A stretch of DNA of 64,000 bases from Synechococcus sp. WH 7803 (GTDB lineage: Bacteria > Cyanobacteriota > Cyanobacteriia > PCC-6307 > Cyanobiaceae): positions 124,001-188,000 of the forward strand of contig CT971583.1 of NCBI GenBank assembly GCA_000063505.1. Direction: 5' to 3'. The notes beneath the pieces are model-generated. The model made no database searches, was not told where the DNA came from, and saw only the letters and a list, made by a program, of their open reading frames with translations. Shown in pieces: positions 54,044-63,421 of this stretch. Both the position numbers and the translations under genes were made by a program. The stretch's first letter is position 1. Every line of letters begins with the position of its first letter.

Positions 54044-55317
54044 TCAGAAGACACATGGGTTTCGTCCCTTTGCTTGCCAGAGCGCCCAGCAGGTTGCTGC
54101 CGCAAAGGGAAGGGGGTACAGAGCAATCACTCCATCGGGAATGTTTTGATCCACCATCCAGGTGGCGATCAACGGTGCTGTTCCTCCGCAAAGCGCCACG
54201 GATGTGGAGTATGCGACTGAAAAGACTCCGCAGCGTTGCTCCTGCGGTGCGATGGTCACCCCCAATAACCCTTGGCTGCCCAGGATCACCATCAGTGCCG
54301 GAGTCGCCAGGCTCAGTGCGATGAGCAGCGAGAGCGGCGAACCCTGCAAGCCGATGGCGAGGGCCGGCAGGGAGGTGGCCACCATGGCCGCGGTGCCTAG
54401 GCCGTTGATCCGGATGATCCCGTAGCGATCCACCAGCCACCCAGAGAGCGTCGTGATTCCAAGACCGATCAGCTGGACTGCGCTTGTGATCGTTCGTGCT
54501 GCCACGCCGTCGGCTGGCGACTGGCTGCTATGGATCACAAGAAACACGTACAACAGGTAGTACACCACATTGCTGGTGCAGACCAGGCCATCACCTGAAC
54601 CAGAAGGCGACGGTGCTTGGCAAGGTTCTGAAGCTGAGAGCTCAATGCCTGAACCCAGTCGCGCGCCTGGATGGCGGTTTCAGTGTGGGCCGGGAGCTCC
54701 AGGGTTTCTGGGAGCCGATGCTGCATCCAGAAGCTCAGGACCAGTAAAGAGCTGCCCATCAGGAACGGCAGCCTCCAGCCCCATTACATCAACGCCTGTT
54801 CTCCAAGCAGTGCGCTGCAGCCAGCTACAACCAGCGAGGCCAGTGCAATTCCGATTTGGGCGCCGCTGCTCGTGAAGCTGCACATCAGGCCGCGGCGACT
54901 CGCGGATGTCAGTTCGGCAGTGAAGGCAATGCTGCCCGTGTATTCCCCTCCAACTGAAAACCCCTGCACCATGCGCAGCAGCACAAGCAACACCGTCGCT
55001 GTTTCCCCCCACTGCAATCGCGTCGGCAGGAGGCCGATCAGCAGACTGCTCCCTCCCATGAGCGTCAGGCTGAGCAGAAGCATCCGCCGGCGTCCATAAA
55101 GATCCGCCAGTGGGCCAAGCACCAGGCTTCCGATGGGTCGCATCAGAAATCCCACCGCAAACACAGCGAAGGAGCTCAACAGAGCTGCCGAATTGGACTT
55201 GGAGGGAAAAAAGGCGTCGCCTAAAGCTTGCGCGAGATATCCGTAAATGGCGAAGTCGTACCACTCGAGCAGGTTCCCCAGGAGAGGGAGTGTTGTTCGG
55301 GCCTGGGTTGGTGGCAA
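54044..55317 (-). pseudogene. Decayed MFS transporter (metabolite:H+ symporter type)
   Basis: Three pieces together form one 12-TM major facilitator protein. The first (55317-54784) begins MPPTQARTTLPLLGNLLEWYDF, the typical start of the MHS/ProP-like subfamily, and carries the loop GPLADLYGRRRMLLLSL. It ends in an in-frame TAA at 54784-54786. The same frame then continues with WGWRLPFLMGSSLLVLSF, exactly where the family continues. A frameshift between about 54565 and 54590 then moves the coding into another frame (VVYYLLYVFLVIHSS). With one stop and one frameshift the gene is inactive. Possible former substrates are proline, betaine or dicarboxylates. Confidence 0.88.
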
Positions 55318-55377
55318 GGTGATGGCGTCGTTGATGGTGCGCTGTCACGTTGACATCGGGACTGAGCCGCGTGAGTC

Positions 55378-56496
55378 ATGACCCAGGTCAATGCATTGCT
55401 TCTGTCTTGGATTGGCATCGCCGGGCTGACGGCCCTGGGTTGGTGGTTGTCGCGCCGATGGATTTGGGGTCAGAGGCTGGGCGTCACCATGCTGGTGCTC
55501 CTGCTCGGTGTGGCGGTCCGCAATGGCCTCGGCTGGCAGCCGGACGCGCGGGTTTCGGGTTGGATCAGCGGTCCACTGACGTCGTTGGCGATCGCTGAGC
55601 TGCTGCTCGCGATCAGGCTGAAAACTTTGTTGCTGCGGGCCCGGCCGCTGTTGCTCCTCTTTGGCGTTGTTGTGCTGGCCACCGTGGTGGGCGTGGTGGT
55701 GGGTGCCGTTGCACTGGCGCAACCCCTCGGCGATCAGCGCTCCGTGCTCATGGGCCTTTACACCGCCACGTTTTCCGGTGGCAGCCTCAACCTTGTGGCG
55801 GTGGGGCGGATTTTGAATCCGCCGGATGCGTTGCTGGCCTTGGCCACAGCCGCTGATCAGATTGTGTTCACGCTCTGGTTCGCGCTGAGCATGGGCCTTG
55901 GCCGCAGGGATCGCCTGAAGACGTCGCTGCCTACGCCGCCGCCGTTGGCACTCTCGCCGCCAACCACACAGGCCCAGCCAGCAGGGCGTGACTGGCTGTT
56001 GGCGATGCTCTGGGGTTTGGCCGCTGTTGGGCTGAGCCATGGACTCAGCCAGGGACTGGTGTGGATCGGGGTCGGCGTGCCGTTCATCCTCGTGCTCACC
56101 ACGGTGGCTGTGTTGGCAGCGCAGTTGCCAGGGCCGAGGACGCGCCGATCCTGTCCAGGGCTTGGCCAGTTCTTGATCCAACCGTTTTTTGTGGTGGTGG
56201 GGTTGAGCACCCCCCTGGCCGGTGTGTTCAGCGAGGGCCTCTGGATTCTTGTCTACGCCGCCATCGTGGTGGGCACGCACGCTGTGGTGGTGCTGGCGCT
56301 GGCGCGCTGCCGAGTGCCGATGGCCGAGATGCTGGTGGCGTCCCAAGCGGCGATCGGTGGTCCGAGCACGGCCCTGGCCTTGGCCACCAGCCTCGAACGG
56401 GATGATCTCGCCGTGCCCGGGGTGGCCCTTGGGCTTCTGGGGTACGCCATCGGCACCTACCTCGGCGTGGTGATGGCGGCTCCGGGTTGGTTCTGA
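55378..56496 (+). CDS. DUF819-like polytopic membrane protein
   Basis: 372 residues, ATG 55378. At least ten hydrophobic segments are visible, for example LLLLFGVVVLATVVGVVVGAVAL and the last, ALGLLGYAIGTYLGVVMAA. The SGGSLNLVAVGRIL and VASQAAIGGPSTALALAT motifs are characteristic of the DUF819/YjcL-type family, which shares a fold with bacterial sodium-coupled carboxylate and sulfonate transporters. A helical basic linker (GRRDRLKTSLPTP) splits the protein in the middle. Substrate not known. The mutY start lies in its stop codon. Confidence 0.8.
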   Translation: MTQVNALLLSWIGIAGLTALGWWLSRRWIWGQRLGVTMLVLLLGVAVRNGLGWQPDARVSGWISGPLTSLAIAELLLAIRLKTLLLRARPLLLLFGVVVLATVVGVVVGAVALAQPLGDQRSVLMGLYTATFSGGSLNLVAVGRILNPPDALLALATAADQIVFTLWFALSMGLGRRDRLKTSLPTPPPLALSPPTTQAQPAGRDWLLAMLWGLAAVGLSHGLSQGLVWIGVGVPFILVLTTVAVLAAQLPGPRTRRSCPGLGQFLIQPFFVVVGLSTPLAGVFSEGLWILVYAAIVVGTHAVVVLALARCRVPMAEMLVASQAAIGGPSTALALATSLERDDLAVPGVALGLLGYAIGTYLGVVMAAPGWF

Positions 56497-57623
56497 TGGA
56501 TCCATATGCACGCGCTCTGCTCTCTTGGTGGCAGGCCCATGGCCGCCGGGATCCGCAGCAGAAACCCTGGATGGTGACGGCGGATCAAACCTGGCCACGG
56601 CCTGATGAGGTGTTGTCTCCCTATGGCATCTGGATTGCTGAGGTGATGCTGCAACAGACCCAGCTTCAGGTGGTGCTTCCTTACTGGACGCGCTGGATGG
56701 AACGCTTTCCTCGGTTCGAAGATCTGGCCGAAGCGGAGGAACAGGCTGTGCTCCTGAGTTGGCAGGGGCTGGGGTATTACTCCCGGGCGAGGCGCTTGAA
56801 GGTGGCCGCTGGAGTGCTGATGGCGATGGGGGCGGGTGGCGCCGAACCCAGGGGTTGGCCGAGCGATCTTGAACCTTGGTTGGCCTTGCCGGGAATTGGC
56901 CGCAGCACCGCTGGAGGCATCCTCTCGTCGGCCTTCAACAGTCCTTTGGCGATTCTGGATGGCAACGTGCGGCGCGTGCTCGCTCGGCTCCAGGCCCATC
57001 CCACGCCGCCGATGCGGGCTCAGGCGCAGTTCTGGCTGTGGAGCGAGGCGTTGATCGCGGCCGCACCTGGTCGCGCGCGCGATTGCAACCAGGCGCTGAT
57101 GGATCTGGGGGCCACGCTTTGCACGCCCCGCAATCCCAGTTGCCCGAGGTGCCCCTGGCGTGACCACTGCGCTGCTTACGCTGCCGGCACCCCCGAGGCC
57201 TATCCCGTGACCGATGCACCCCGCAGCCTTCCGTTCTCCGTGATCGGTGTGGGTGTGGTGCTCAATCAGGCGGGCGAGGTGCTGATTGATCAGCGCCTCA
57301 ACGAGGGTCTGCTCGGTGGGCTCTGGGAATTCCCGGGGGGGAAGCAGGAGCCTGGCGAAGCCATCACCGACACCATTGCCCGGGAGCTCCAGGAGGAGCT
57401 GGCGATTGACGTGGCCGTGGATCAGGAGCTGATCACCGTCGACCACGCTTACAGCCACAAGAAGTTGCGCTTCATCGTGCACCTCTGCCGCTGGCTGTCG
57501 GGTGAACCCCAGCCCCTGGCCAGTCAGCAGGTGCGCTGGGTGAAGCCCGAGGAGCTCGGCAACTTTCCCTTCCCGGCGGCCAATGCCCGCATCATCGAGG
57601 CCCTGCTCAAGAGTCTTGGGTGA
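56496..57623 (+). CDS. mutY: A/G-specific adenine DNA glycosylase
   Basis: 375 residues, ATG 56496 in the DUF819 stop; a TTG at 56487 is less likely. It removes adenine mispaired with 8-oxoguanine. Catalytic Glu in WIAEVMLQQTQLQVV, helix-hairpin-helix LPGIGRSTAGGI, catalytic Asp in LDGNVRRVLARL, and a [4Fe-4S] cluster at C-x6-C-x2-C-x5-C (CTPRNPSCPRCPWRDHC) are all present. The C-terminal Nudix-like domain (FPGGKQEPGEAITDT) recognises 8-oxoG. Its last 17 bp overlap the convergent membrane gene. Confidence 0.96.
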   Translation: MDPYARALLSWWQAHGRRDPQQKPWMVTADQTWPRPDEVLSPYGIWIAEVMLQQTQLQVVLPYWTRWMERFPRFEDLAEAEEQAVLLSWQGLGYYSRARRLKVAAGVLMAMGAGGAEPRGWPSDLEPWLALPGIGRSTAGGILSSAFNSPLAILDGNVRRVLARLQAHPTPPMRAQAQFWLWSEALIAAAPGRARDCNQALMDLGATLCTPRNPSCPRCPWRDHCAAYAAGTPEAYPVTDAPRSLPFSVIGVGVVLNQAGEVLIDQRLNEGLLGGLWEFPGGKQEPGEAITDTIARELQEELAIDVAVDQELITVDHAYSHKKLRFIVHLCRWLSGEPQPLASQQVRWVKPEELGNFPFPAANARIIEALLKSLG

Positions 57624-59256
57624 GGGCGTCGGGTTTTGGCTGAGGCTCACTGCGGAACTTCAGAATCGTTGTGGGCCGTTTGCCCTCATTGGGAATCGTG
57701 GTCACGGTGGATTCGCTAACTGTCCAGTTGAGATTGCTGGGGGAGTGAACATTGAGTTTTTGTTGCACCCAGTCCCTGCACTCGTTGGGGTCGTTGTTGC
57801 GACGCCTGAGACAGTAGAAATCGGCTGGTTGCCCACTCAGGATCTGGTTGGCGAAGGCTTGATGTTGAGCCCGCGACGCGGGGTCGAATGTGGAGCGCCC
57901 CGAAACGGTTGGGATTGGTCTGTTCTGTTCAAGGGAGTAGGCATAGAGAGCCCAGCTGAGGCCAAAATTTCCGCCGATCGCTGACGATTGCAGCTCGTTT
58001 TGTTCGAGATAGTCGAACACCGGCTGAACACGTCGGATTTCTGTGTAGGCCATCAGTGGTGGCGCGATTGGGCGGGCCTGCAGACTCAAGCCTGTGATCA
58101 GTGCAGCGCTGCCCAGGGCGCCGAGGGCGATCTGCATGAGCCGTTGGGATTGGGGATTGTGATTGATCCAGTTTTGAACGGCCGTTGCTAGATCACCTGT
58201 GGTTTTTATGCAGGCCGTGATCGCTAATAAATAAATCGGGAAGAAGTAGCGAAGGGGGTATCCAAAGGCCTGTACCCACACCGATGCGGCGATAAGCAGG
58301 AGAGAAGCGGTATTCAGGGTGATCGCCCAGCCCACCATGGTTCCTGAATCAGTGTTTGCTTCGGAACTCATGCTGTGGCTGATCAAGGGGCTCTCCCAGG
58401 CCCAGCAAGCCACCGCGTAGATGATCATGAGGCCAAACGCTATCAGTGCGAAAGTTTGGTCGTCATAGGATTTGAGAAGGCGCTCCCAGGCAACTGCCAA
58501 TCCGTCTGGGATTTGACCAGGATTCAACGACAAGGGTGTTGCAACAACGTTCATGCGTTGGCGATAGATTTGCTGAATCCATCGCGTGGCAAGGATGGTG
58601 CCAATCAACAATCCAAGCCATTCTGCTGCTGACGCGATGGAGCGACGTCGTTGTTCGCGTCGGCAGAGAATGATGGACGAAAGTGGCAGGGTTAGTGCCA
58701 GAAAGCCTGATAAAGGATTTAACAATAGAGCCGTCAATGTCAGGCTGATTTGGCCCGCGATGAGCTTCAGACGTTGCTTTATTTTCAGTGGTAAGACGTA
58801 CGCCGCCAGTACAGCCAATGTTGAGACGGCATAGGGCTGGGCTTGTTTGGCGAAAACATACAGTTGTTTCTCTGGAATCCACTGCCCCAGGATTGCCATG
58901 GTGGCGATGAAAGCGATCAGACGTGTGGATCGGCGGGCATGCATCAAGCCGCAAATGATGAACACCAGGCCTGAGAAATAAGCCGCTTGCACCGCGGTGT
59001 AGGCATAGATCGCGGTGGCGATGTTTCGAAACGGGGAGATCAGCAGAGCGGTGAGGTTGGCGAGTCGGTCTTGATCCCAGAAGAAGAGCGTGAGGTTGTG
59101 CAAGCCAGCCAGGGTGCCAACAATGATGTCGGCGTCAGTACGGCCGGGTCTGGCGATGGACGCGATGTAGTACGCCCCGAGACCAATCATCAGTATCTGG
59201 ATCAGGATCCATAAGCCGCTTAATCGTTGCGTTGGTTGGATCCGTTCCGTCGTCAT
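57607..59256 (-). CDS. Polytopic membrane protein of unknown family
   Basis: 549 residues, ATG 59256. About 12 hydrophobic segments are seen in the first 400 residues (such as GLWILIQILMIGLGAYYIASI and SLLLIAASVWVQAFGYPL), followed by a soluble C-terminal domain of about 150 residues with a CRRRNNDPNECRDW Cys pair. The overall shape resembles GT-C-type or oligosaccharyl-transferase-like membrane proteins, but no catalytic motif was identified. Codon use (many AT-ending codons) is lower in GC than mutY and the sugar kinases on either side, which suggests acquisition or a different expression class. It is not annotated further. Confidence 0.65.
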   Translation of the reverse strand: MTTERIQPTQRLSGLWILIQILMIGLGAYYIASIARPGRTDADIIVGTLAGLHNLTLFFWDQDRLANLTALLISPFRNIATAIYAYTAVQAAYFSGLVFIICGLMHARRSTRLIAFIATMAILGQWIPEKQLYVFAKQAQPYAVSTLAVLAAYVLPLKIKQRLKLIAGQISLTLTALLLNPLSGFLALTLPLSSIILCRREQRRRSIASAAEWLGLLIGTILATRWIQQIYRQRMNVVATPLSLNPGQIPDGLAVAWERLLKSYDDQTFALIAFGLMIIYAVACWAWESPLISHSMSSEANTDSGTMVGWAITLNTASLLLIAASVWVQAFGYPLRYFFPIYLLAITACIKTTGDLATAVQNWINHNPQSQRLMQIALGALGSAALITGLSLQARPIAPPLMAYTEIRRVQPVFDYLEQNELQSSAIGGNFGLSWALYAYSLEQNRPIPTVSGRSTFDPASRAQHQAFANQILSGQPADFYCLRRRNNDPNECRDWVQQKLNVHSPSNLNWTVSESTVTTIPNEGKRPTTILKFRSEPQPKPDALTQDS

Positions 59257-59295
59257 GGCCCGGACTGCATCGGTAAGAACGAGAAGTGTCTCACC

Positions 59296-59375
59296 GTTGA
59301 TTCAGGCGATTGGTTTCCTGTGAAGGAATCAACTGACGGTGTGGTGATCCCTGGCCACCCTGCAGAAATCTGCAG
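59296..59375 (+). promoter_or_regulatory. Two dyads in the upstream region of the fructokinase gene
   Basis: GTTGATTC (59296-59303) pairs with GAATCAAC (59326-59333), and CTGCAGA-AA-TCTGCAG (59360-59375) is a 16-bp near-perfect dyad ending 8 bp before the ATG at 59384. Both lie in the 127-bp gap shared with the divergent membrane gene. The second overlaps the ribosome-binding position, so it could be an operator or a translational hairpin. Confidence 0.4.
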
Positions 59376-59383
59376 CACAGTTG

Positions 59384-60412
59384 ATGGTGAATTCGTCTCC
59401 GCAAGTGCTTTGCGTGGGAGAAGCCTTGGTGGATCGCCTCGGCCCCCTGGGCGGGGATCCGGCCACGGCGGCGCCCGGTGAATGCGACGACCGCCTTGGC
59501 GGTGCACCGGCCAACGTGGCCTGTGCGCTGGCCCGGTTGGGAACCTCTGTGGCCTTCATCGGCCGCTTGGGTCGCGATGCGATCGGTGACAGCTTTCTGG
59601 AGCTGCTGAACGATCGCGGCGTGGATCTGCGCGGGTTGCAGCACGACGATGAGCGCCCTACACGGGTGGTGCTGGTGCGCCGCGATGCCAGTGGTGAACG
59701 GGTGTTTCAAGGTTTTGCCGGCGATCGTGGTGCCGGTTTCGCCGACCAGTCCCTGGATCAGGCTGCCCTGGATCCGCATTGGCCAGCGTTGGCGGAACGG
59801 GCGCGCTGGCTGCTGATCGGCACCATCCCGCTGGCCAGTGCCCCATCGGCGGCGGCCCTGCGATCGCTGCTGGCGCAGGCCGAGCGCGATGGCGTGCGGG
59901 TGGCGTTGGACGTGAACTGGCGCCCCACCTTTTGGGATGCTGGCGCCGATCCTGCCGCTGGACCCGATGCCCAGGCGCTTGCGCTGATGCAGCCCCTGGT
60001 GCAGCAGGCCGATCTGCTCAAGCTCGCCCGGGAAGAAGCGGAGTGGCTGTTTCACACCAGCACGCCTGATCAGATCAGTGCGGCCCTGCCTCGGCGTCCG
60101 GATGTGGTGGTCACCGATGGCGGTGACCCCGTGCGCTGGTGCATCGCTGGTCACTGCGGTGCGATGCCGGTGCTGGCCCCGCCTCAGGTGGTGGACACCA
60201 CGGGCGCTGGTGATGCCTTCACCGCCGGTCTGTTGCATCAATTGGTGTCCCTGGCGCCGCTGGAAGGTCAGCCCCAGACGCTGGATGCAGCAGGGGTGCA
60301 GGCGGTGGTGCGCTATGCCGCCGCCTGCGGTGCCCTGGTCTGCGCTGGTGCCGGTGGAATTGATCCCCAGCCCCTGCCGTCCCGGGTGCTGGGATTCCTG
60401 GAGCAGGTGTAG
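59384..60412 (+). CDS. PfkB-family fructokinase
   Basis: 342 residues from ATG 59384 (MVNSSPQVLCVGEAL); a TTG lies one codon earlier. PfkB motifs: CVGEALVDRLGP, GGAPANVACALARLG near residue 40, VALDVNWRPTFW, and VVDTTGAGDAFTAGLLHQL (catalytic Asp, anion hole) near residue 270. The NWRP sequence is typical of fructokinases. It phosphorylates fructose to fructose-6-phosphate, possibly in sucrose recycling. Followed after 2 bp by the xylulokinase, so one operon. Confidence 0.88.
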   Translation: MVNSSPQVLCVGEALVDRLGPLGGDPATAAPGECDDRLGGAPANVACALARLGTSVAFIGRLGRDAIGDSFLELLNDRGVDLRGLQHDDERPTRVVLVRRDASGERVFQGFAGDRGAGFADQSLDQAALDPHWPALAERARWLLIGTIPLASAPSAAALRSLLAQAERDGVRVALDVNWRPTFWDAGADPAAGPDAQALALMQPLVQQADLLKLAREEAEWLFHTSTPDQISAALPRRPDVVVTDGGDPVRWCIAGHCGAMPVLAPPQVVDTTGAGDAFTAGLLHQLVSLAPLEGQPQTLDAAGVQAVVRYAAACGALVCAGAGGIDPQPLPSRVLGFLEQV

Positions 60413-60414
60413 CC

Positions 60415-61920
60415 ATGGCCGTTCTGGGCATTGATCTGGGCACCAGTGCCACAAAGGCGCTGGTGGTGGATGCCGCTGGGACGGTGTGCGCGGTGGGGCA
60501 TGGCGACCATCGCCCGCTGGTGCCGCGGGCGGGATGGAGCGAGCAGGACCCGGAGGATTGGTGGCGCAGCACCCTCCAGGCCGTGGCTGCGGCTCTTGCG
60601 GAGGCCCGTTGCGATCCCGGCGCGATCGACGCGGTTGGTCTCGCCGGACAGATGCACGGACTGGTGGCTCTCGATGCCCAGGGCGAATGCATCCGACCGG
60701 CCCAGCTCTGGAATGACGGGCGCTGTGAACCCCAGTGCCGCGCTGTGGAAGAGCACCTCGGACTGGCGCATCTGCTCGCCTGCACCGGAAATCGCATGCT
60801 ACCCGGGTTCACGGCCCCCAAGTTGCTGTGGATGCGCGAGCACGAACCCGAGGCCTTTGCACGCATCGCCACAGTGCTGCTCCCCAAGGACTGGATCCGG
60901 TTTCGGCTCACCGGAACGATGGGCACCGATGTGTCTGATGCCAGTGGCACAGCTGTGTTTGATTGCGCCCAACGGCGCTGGTCGGATGCGCTGCTCGCCG
61001 ACCTCCAACTGCCGAGATCCTGGTGGCCTGAGGCCGTGGAGAGTGCGGCGGTGGTGGGCCAGGTGTCAGCGCAGGCCTCAGCATTGATCGGCCTTCGGCC
61101 GGGCACCCCCGTGGTGGCGGGTGCGGGCGATCAGGCGGCGGCCGCTCTCGGCTGTGGGTTGGTGCAGGAGGGCTCAGCTGGTGCTGTGCTTGGAACCAGT
61201 GGTGTGGTGGCTGCACCGATGCAACGCTGGCGCAGTGCAGAGGAGGGGCGGCTCCATGCCTTCTGCCATGCCGCCCCCGGCACCTGGTTCCTGATGGGGG
61301 TAATGCTCAGCGGTGCGGGCAGCCTCGATTGGTTCCGGCGTTCAATCACGCCGGACCTCCGTGATGACGATGCGTTTGAGCACATTGAGGCCATGGCGGC
61401 CGGCATTGCAGCCGGTGCCGAGGATCTGTTTTTCCTGCCCTATCTCTCCGGTGAGCGCACCCCCCATGCCGATGCCAGTGCCAGGGGGTGTTTCATCGGC
61501 CTGGATCAGCGCCATGACCGTCGTCATCTCGCCCGGGCTGTGCTGGAGGGGGTGACCCACGGGTTGAGCGATTGCTTTGGTCTTCTGCGGGAGGCCGGTC
61601 TGGATCCCCGCTGCGTGCATTTGTCTGGAGGTGGCGTGCGCAGCGCGCTCTGGCGCCAGCTCTGCGCCGATCTCTTGGGCTGCCCGGTGGCGCTCACCGC
61701 CACGGTGGATGCCACGGCCTACGGCGCGGCCCTGCTGGCCGCGGTGGGTGCAGGCGCGTTCGCCAGCGTGGGCGACGCCTGTGAAGCCTGGGTGACCGTT
61801 GCTCCGCCGTTGGTCCCGGGACCCGAGGCGGAGTGCCTGCAGGAACGTCATGCCGTTTACAAGCAGCTCTACCCCGCGCTCAAACCCGTGTTCGCGCAGC
61901 TCAGCAGCGCTCAACCGTGA
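60415..61920 (+). CDS. xylB: FGGY-family carbohydrate kinase, xylulokinase-like
   Basis: 501 residues, ATG 60415. It is a FGGY kinase: LGIDLGTSATKALVVD is the N-terminal phosphate-binding loop, GLAGQMHGLVALD (MHG) is the sugar-contact motif of xylulokinases, GAGDQAAAALGCGL the second phosphate loop, and LSGGGVRSALWRQLCADLLGCPV the C-terminal signature. It likely phosphorylates D-xylulose or a related pentulose. The 3' end overlaps the convergent PfkB gene by 20 bp. The exact sugar cannot be settled from sequence. Confidence 0.87.
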   Translation: MAVLGIDLGTSATKALVVDAAGTVCAVGHGDHRPLVPRAGWSEQDPEDWWRSTLQAVAAALAEARCDPGAIDAVGLAGQMHGLVALDAQGECIRPAQLWNDGRCEPQCRAVEEHLGLAHLLACTGNRMLPGFTAPKLLWMREHEPEAFARIATVLLPKDWIRFRLTGTMGTDVSDASGTAVFDCAQRRWSDALLADLQLPRSWWPEAVESAAVVGQVSAQASALIGLRPGTPVVAGAGDQAAAALGCGLVQEGSAGAVLGTSGVVAAPMQRWRSAEEGRLHAFCHAAPGTWFLMGVMLSGAGSLDWFRRSITPDLRDDDAFEHIEAMAAGIAAGAEDLFFLPYLSGERTPHADASARGCFIGLDQRHDRRHLARAVLEGVTHGLSDCFGLLREAGLDPRCVHLSGGGVRSALWRQLCADLLGCPVALTATVDATAYGAALLAAVGAGAFASVGDACEAWVTVAPPLVPGPEAECLQERHAVYKQLYPALKPVFAQLSSAQP

Positions 61921-62848
61921 TCGCGTGGCGTTCCATGAACTGAAGGGCCTCGTCGCGGTTGAACACGCTGCCGGTGGCTGATGTGCTGCGCACGCAGCTG
62001 GCGCCGAGGGCGCTTCCCCAGCGCAGGCAAGTGGGCAGGTCATGCCCCTGGAGCAGGGCGGCGATGAAGCCAGCATCAAAGGCATCGCCGGCGCCGGTGC
62101 CCCCCTGGTAGTCGGTGTCGTAAGCGCCGACGCGCAGTTTCATCTGTGCGTTCACCAGATGGGCGCCCCGATCTCCCTCCGTGATCACCACGGTGCGGGC
62201 GCCGGCGGCGCGAAAGGCGTCGGCTTGCTCCCAGGGATCGCTGACGCCTGTGAGCACAGCGGCTTCGTCGTTGTTGGGGAGAAAAACATCGGTGTACGGA
62301 AGAAACCGTTGCAGGCGCTCCATGGCATCGGCATCGTCCACCTGCACCACATCCAGAAGGATGCGGGTGCCAGCCTCCCTGGCCCGGGCCAGACGCTGGA
62401 GCATGGCGTCGCTCTCGAGGCCGTCCAGCATTAGAAATCCGCCGATGTAAAGCACGCTGGCCGACTCCAGCAGCCCCTCCGGAATCGCCGCCGCGCTCAT
62501 GGCCGTGTTGGCGCCGGCATAGGAAATGAAGCGCCGGTCCTGATCGCGCACGTTGATCACCGCGGTGGAGGCCGTGGCCACGGCCGCCGAGCGCACCACC
62601 CCGCGGGTGTCCACCCCCGCAGCATTCAGGGTTGCAACGATGAAGTCGGCGAGCACGTCGTCGCCAACGCAACCGCTGATCCCGGTGCTCACGCCCAGCC
62701 TGGCCAGATCGAAGGCGGTGTTGGCGGCGCAGCCCCCCAGGCTGAGCTCCATGCGTTCGGTTTCCATCAGCTGCCCTTGCTCGGGCAGCGAAGGCACCGG
62801 GTGGCACACCAGATCAGCGCACAGCAAGCCGAGGCAGAGGCAGTCCAC
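61901..62848 (-). CDS. PfkB-family (ribokinase-like) sugar kinase
   Basis: 315 residues from GTG 62848 (MDCLCLGLLCADLVCHP). Ribokinase-fold motifs: MELSLGGCAANTAFDLARLGV, RFISYAGANTAMSA, LLDVVQVDDADAMERL, and QGGTGAGDAFDAGFIAAL (catalytic Asp). It is distinct from the fructokinase at 59384. The gene is the second in a minus-strand pair with tsaE (12 bp gap). Sugar specificity unknown. Confidence 0.87.
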   Translation of the reverse strand: MDCLCLGLLCADLVCHPVPSLPEQGQLMETERMELSLGGCAANTAFDLARLGVSTGISGCVGDDVLADFIVATLNAAGVDTRGVVRSAAVATASTAVINVRDQDRRFISYAGANTAMSAAAIPEGLLESASVLYIGGFLMLDGLESDAMLQRLARAREAGTRILLDVVQVDDADAMERLQRFLPYTDVFLPNNDEAAVLTGVSDPWEQADAFRAAGARTVVITEGDRGAHLVNAQMKLRVGAYDTDYQGGTGAGDAFDAGFIAALLQGHDLPTCLRWGSALGASCVRSTSATGSVFNRDEALQFMERHAITVERC

Positions 62849-62860
62849 GGGCGGGGTTGA

Positions 62861-63352
62861 TCACGGCAGCTCGGATCTTGACATCTCCACGCCTGCTGGG
62901 GATGGAGGCAGGTTTGGCCCTCTCAGCACGGCCAGACGCCCACCCTCTGGCCGGTGCGTCAGCTGCAGGGACCAAGCCTCCGGCAACGCCAGGCTGAGGC
63001 GTTCCGGCCACTCCACCACCAGCAGCGCACCCAGGCTCCGGGCTTCCTCCTCTTCCTGGAGAAAGAGGTCGTCGGCCGCGGCAGCCAGCTCCAGCCGGTA
63101 GAGATCGAGATGCACCAGGGGTGGCTGCCCCTGGGGGTAGTGCTGCGAGAGGGCAAAGGTGGGACTGGTGATCGGTTCTTCAATGCCGAGGGCCAAGGCC
63201 ATGCCCTGCACCAGCGACGTTTTGCCGGCTCCGAGCTCTCCGTTCAACAGCAGCAGAGCGGGTCGCGCCGTCTCAGTGACCAGCCACTGCCCGAGGGCGC
63301 GTGTCGCCTCGAGATCCTTCAAGGTCCAGGTCCGATCGGTAGATTGCGCCAC
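62861..63352 (-). CDS. tsaE: tRNA threonylcarbamoyladenosine biosynthesis ATPase TsaE
   Basis: 163 residues from GTG 63352 ([13 protein letters not shown]). The open frame goes further upstream but there it would run antisense through ahcY, so the short form is used. Walker A is [22 protein letters not shown], followed by the family segment [13 protein letters not shown] and HLDLYRLE, and a later [14 protein letters not shown] (the conserved Trp-Pro-Glu). TsaE works with TsaB and TsaD to form t6A37 of tRNA. It is divergent from ahcY (69-bp gap). Confidence 0.93.
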   Translation of the reverse strand: MAQSTDRTWTLKDLEATRALGQWLVTETARPALLLLNGELGAGKTSLVQGMALALGIEEPITSPTFALSQHYPQGQPPLVHLDLYRLELAAAADDLFLQEEEEARSLGALLVVEWPERLSLALPEAWSLQLTHRPEGGRLAVLRGPNLPPSPAGVEMSRSELP

Positions 63353-63421
63353 ACGCGAGCCCGAAGCCTCGGAGACTCCGCAGAGATTCCCGTTCACATT
63401 CTCCCCTGGGAGCGTTTCAAC

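Noticed and set aside
55345-57650. Two long antisense frames (55345-56598 and 56457-57650) opposite DUF819 and mutY
   Set aside because: His/Gln/Arg-rich low-complexity translations without a domain, overlapping well-supported genes.
63353-63421. SAH riboswitch upstream of ahcY
   Set aside because: The 69-bp gap contains a small CGGAG/CTCCG dyad but lacks the conserved core of the SAH riboswitch, and is short for one.
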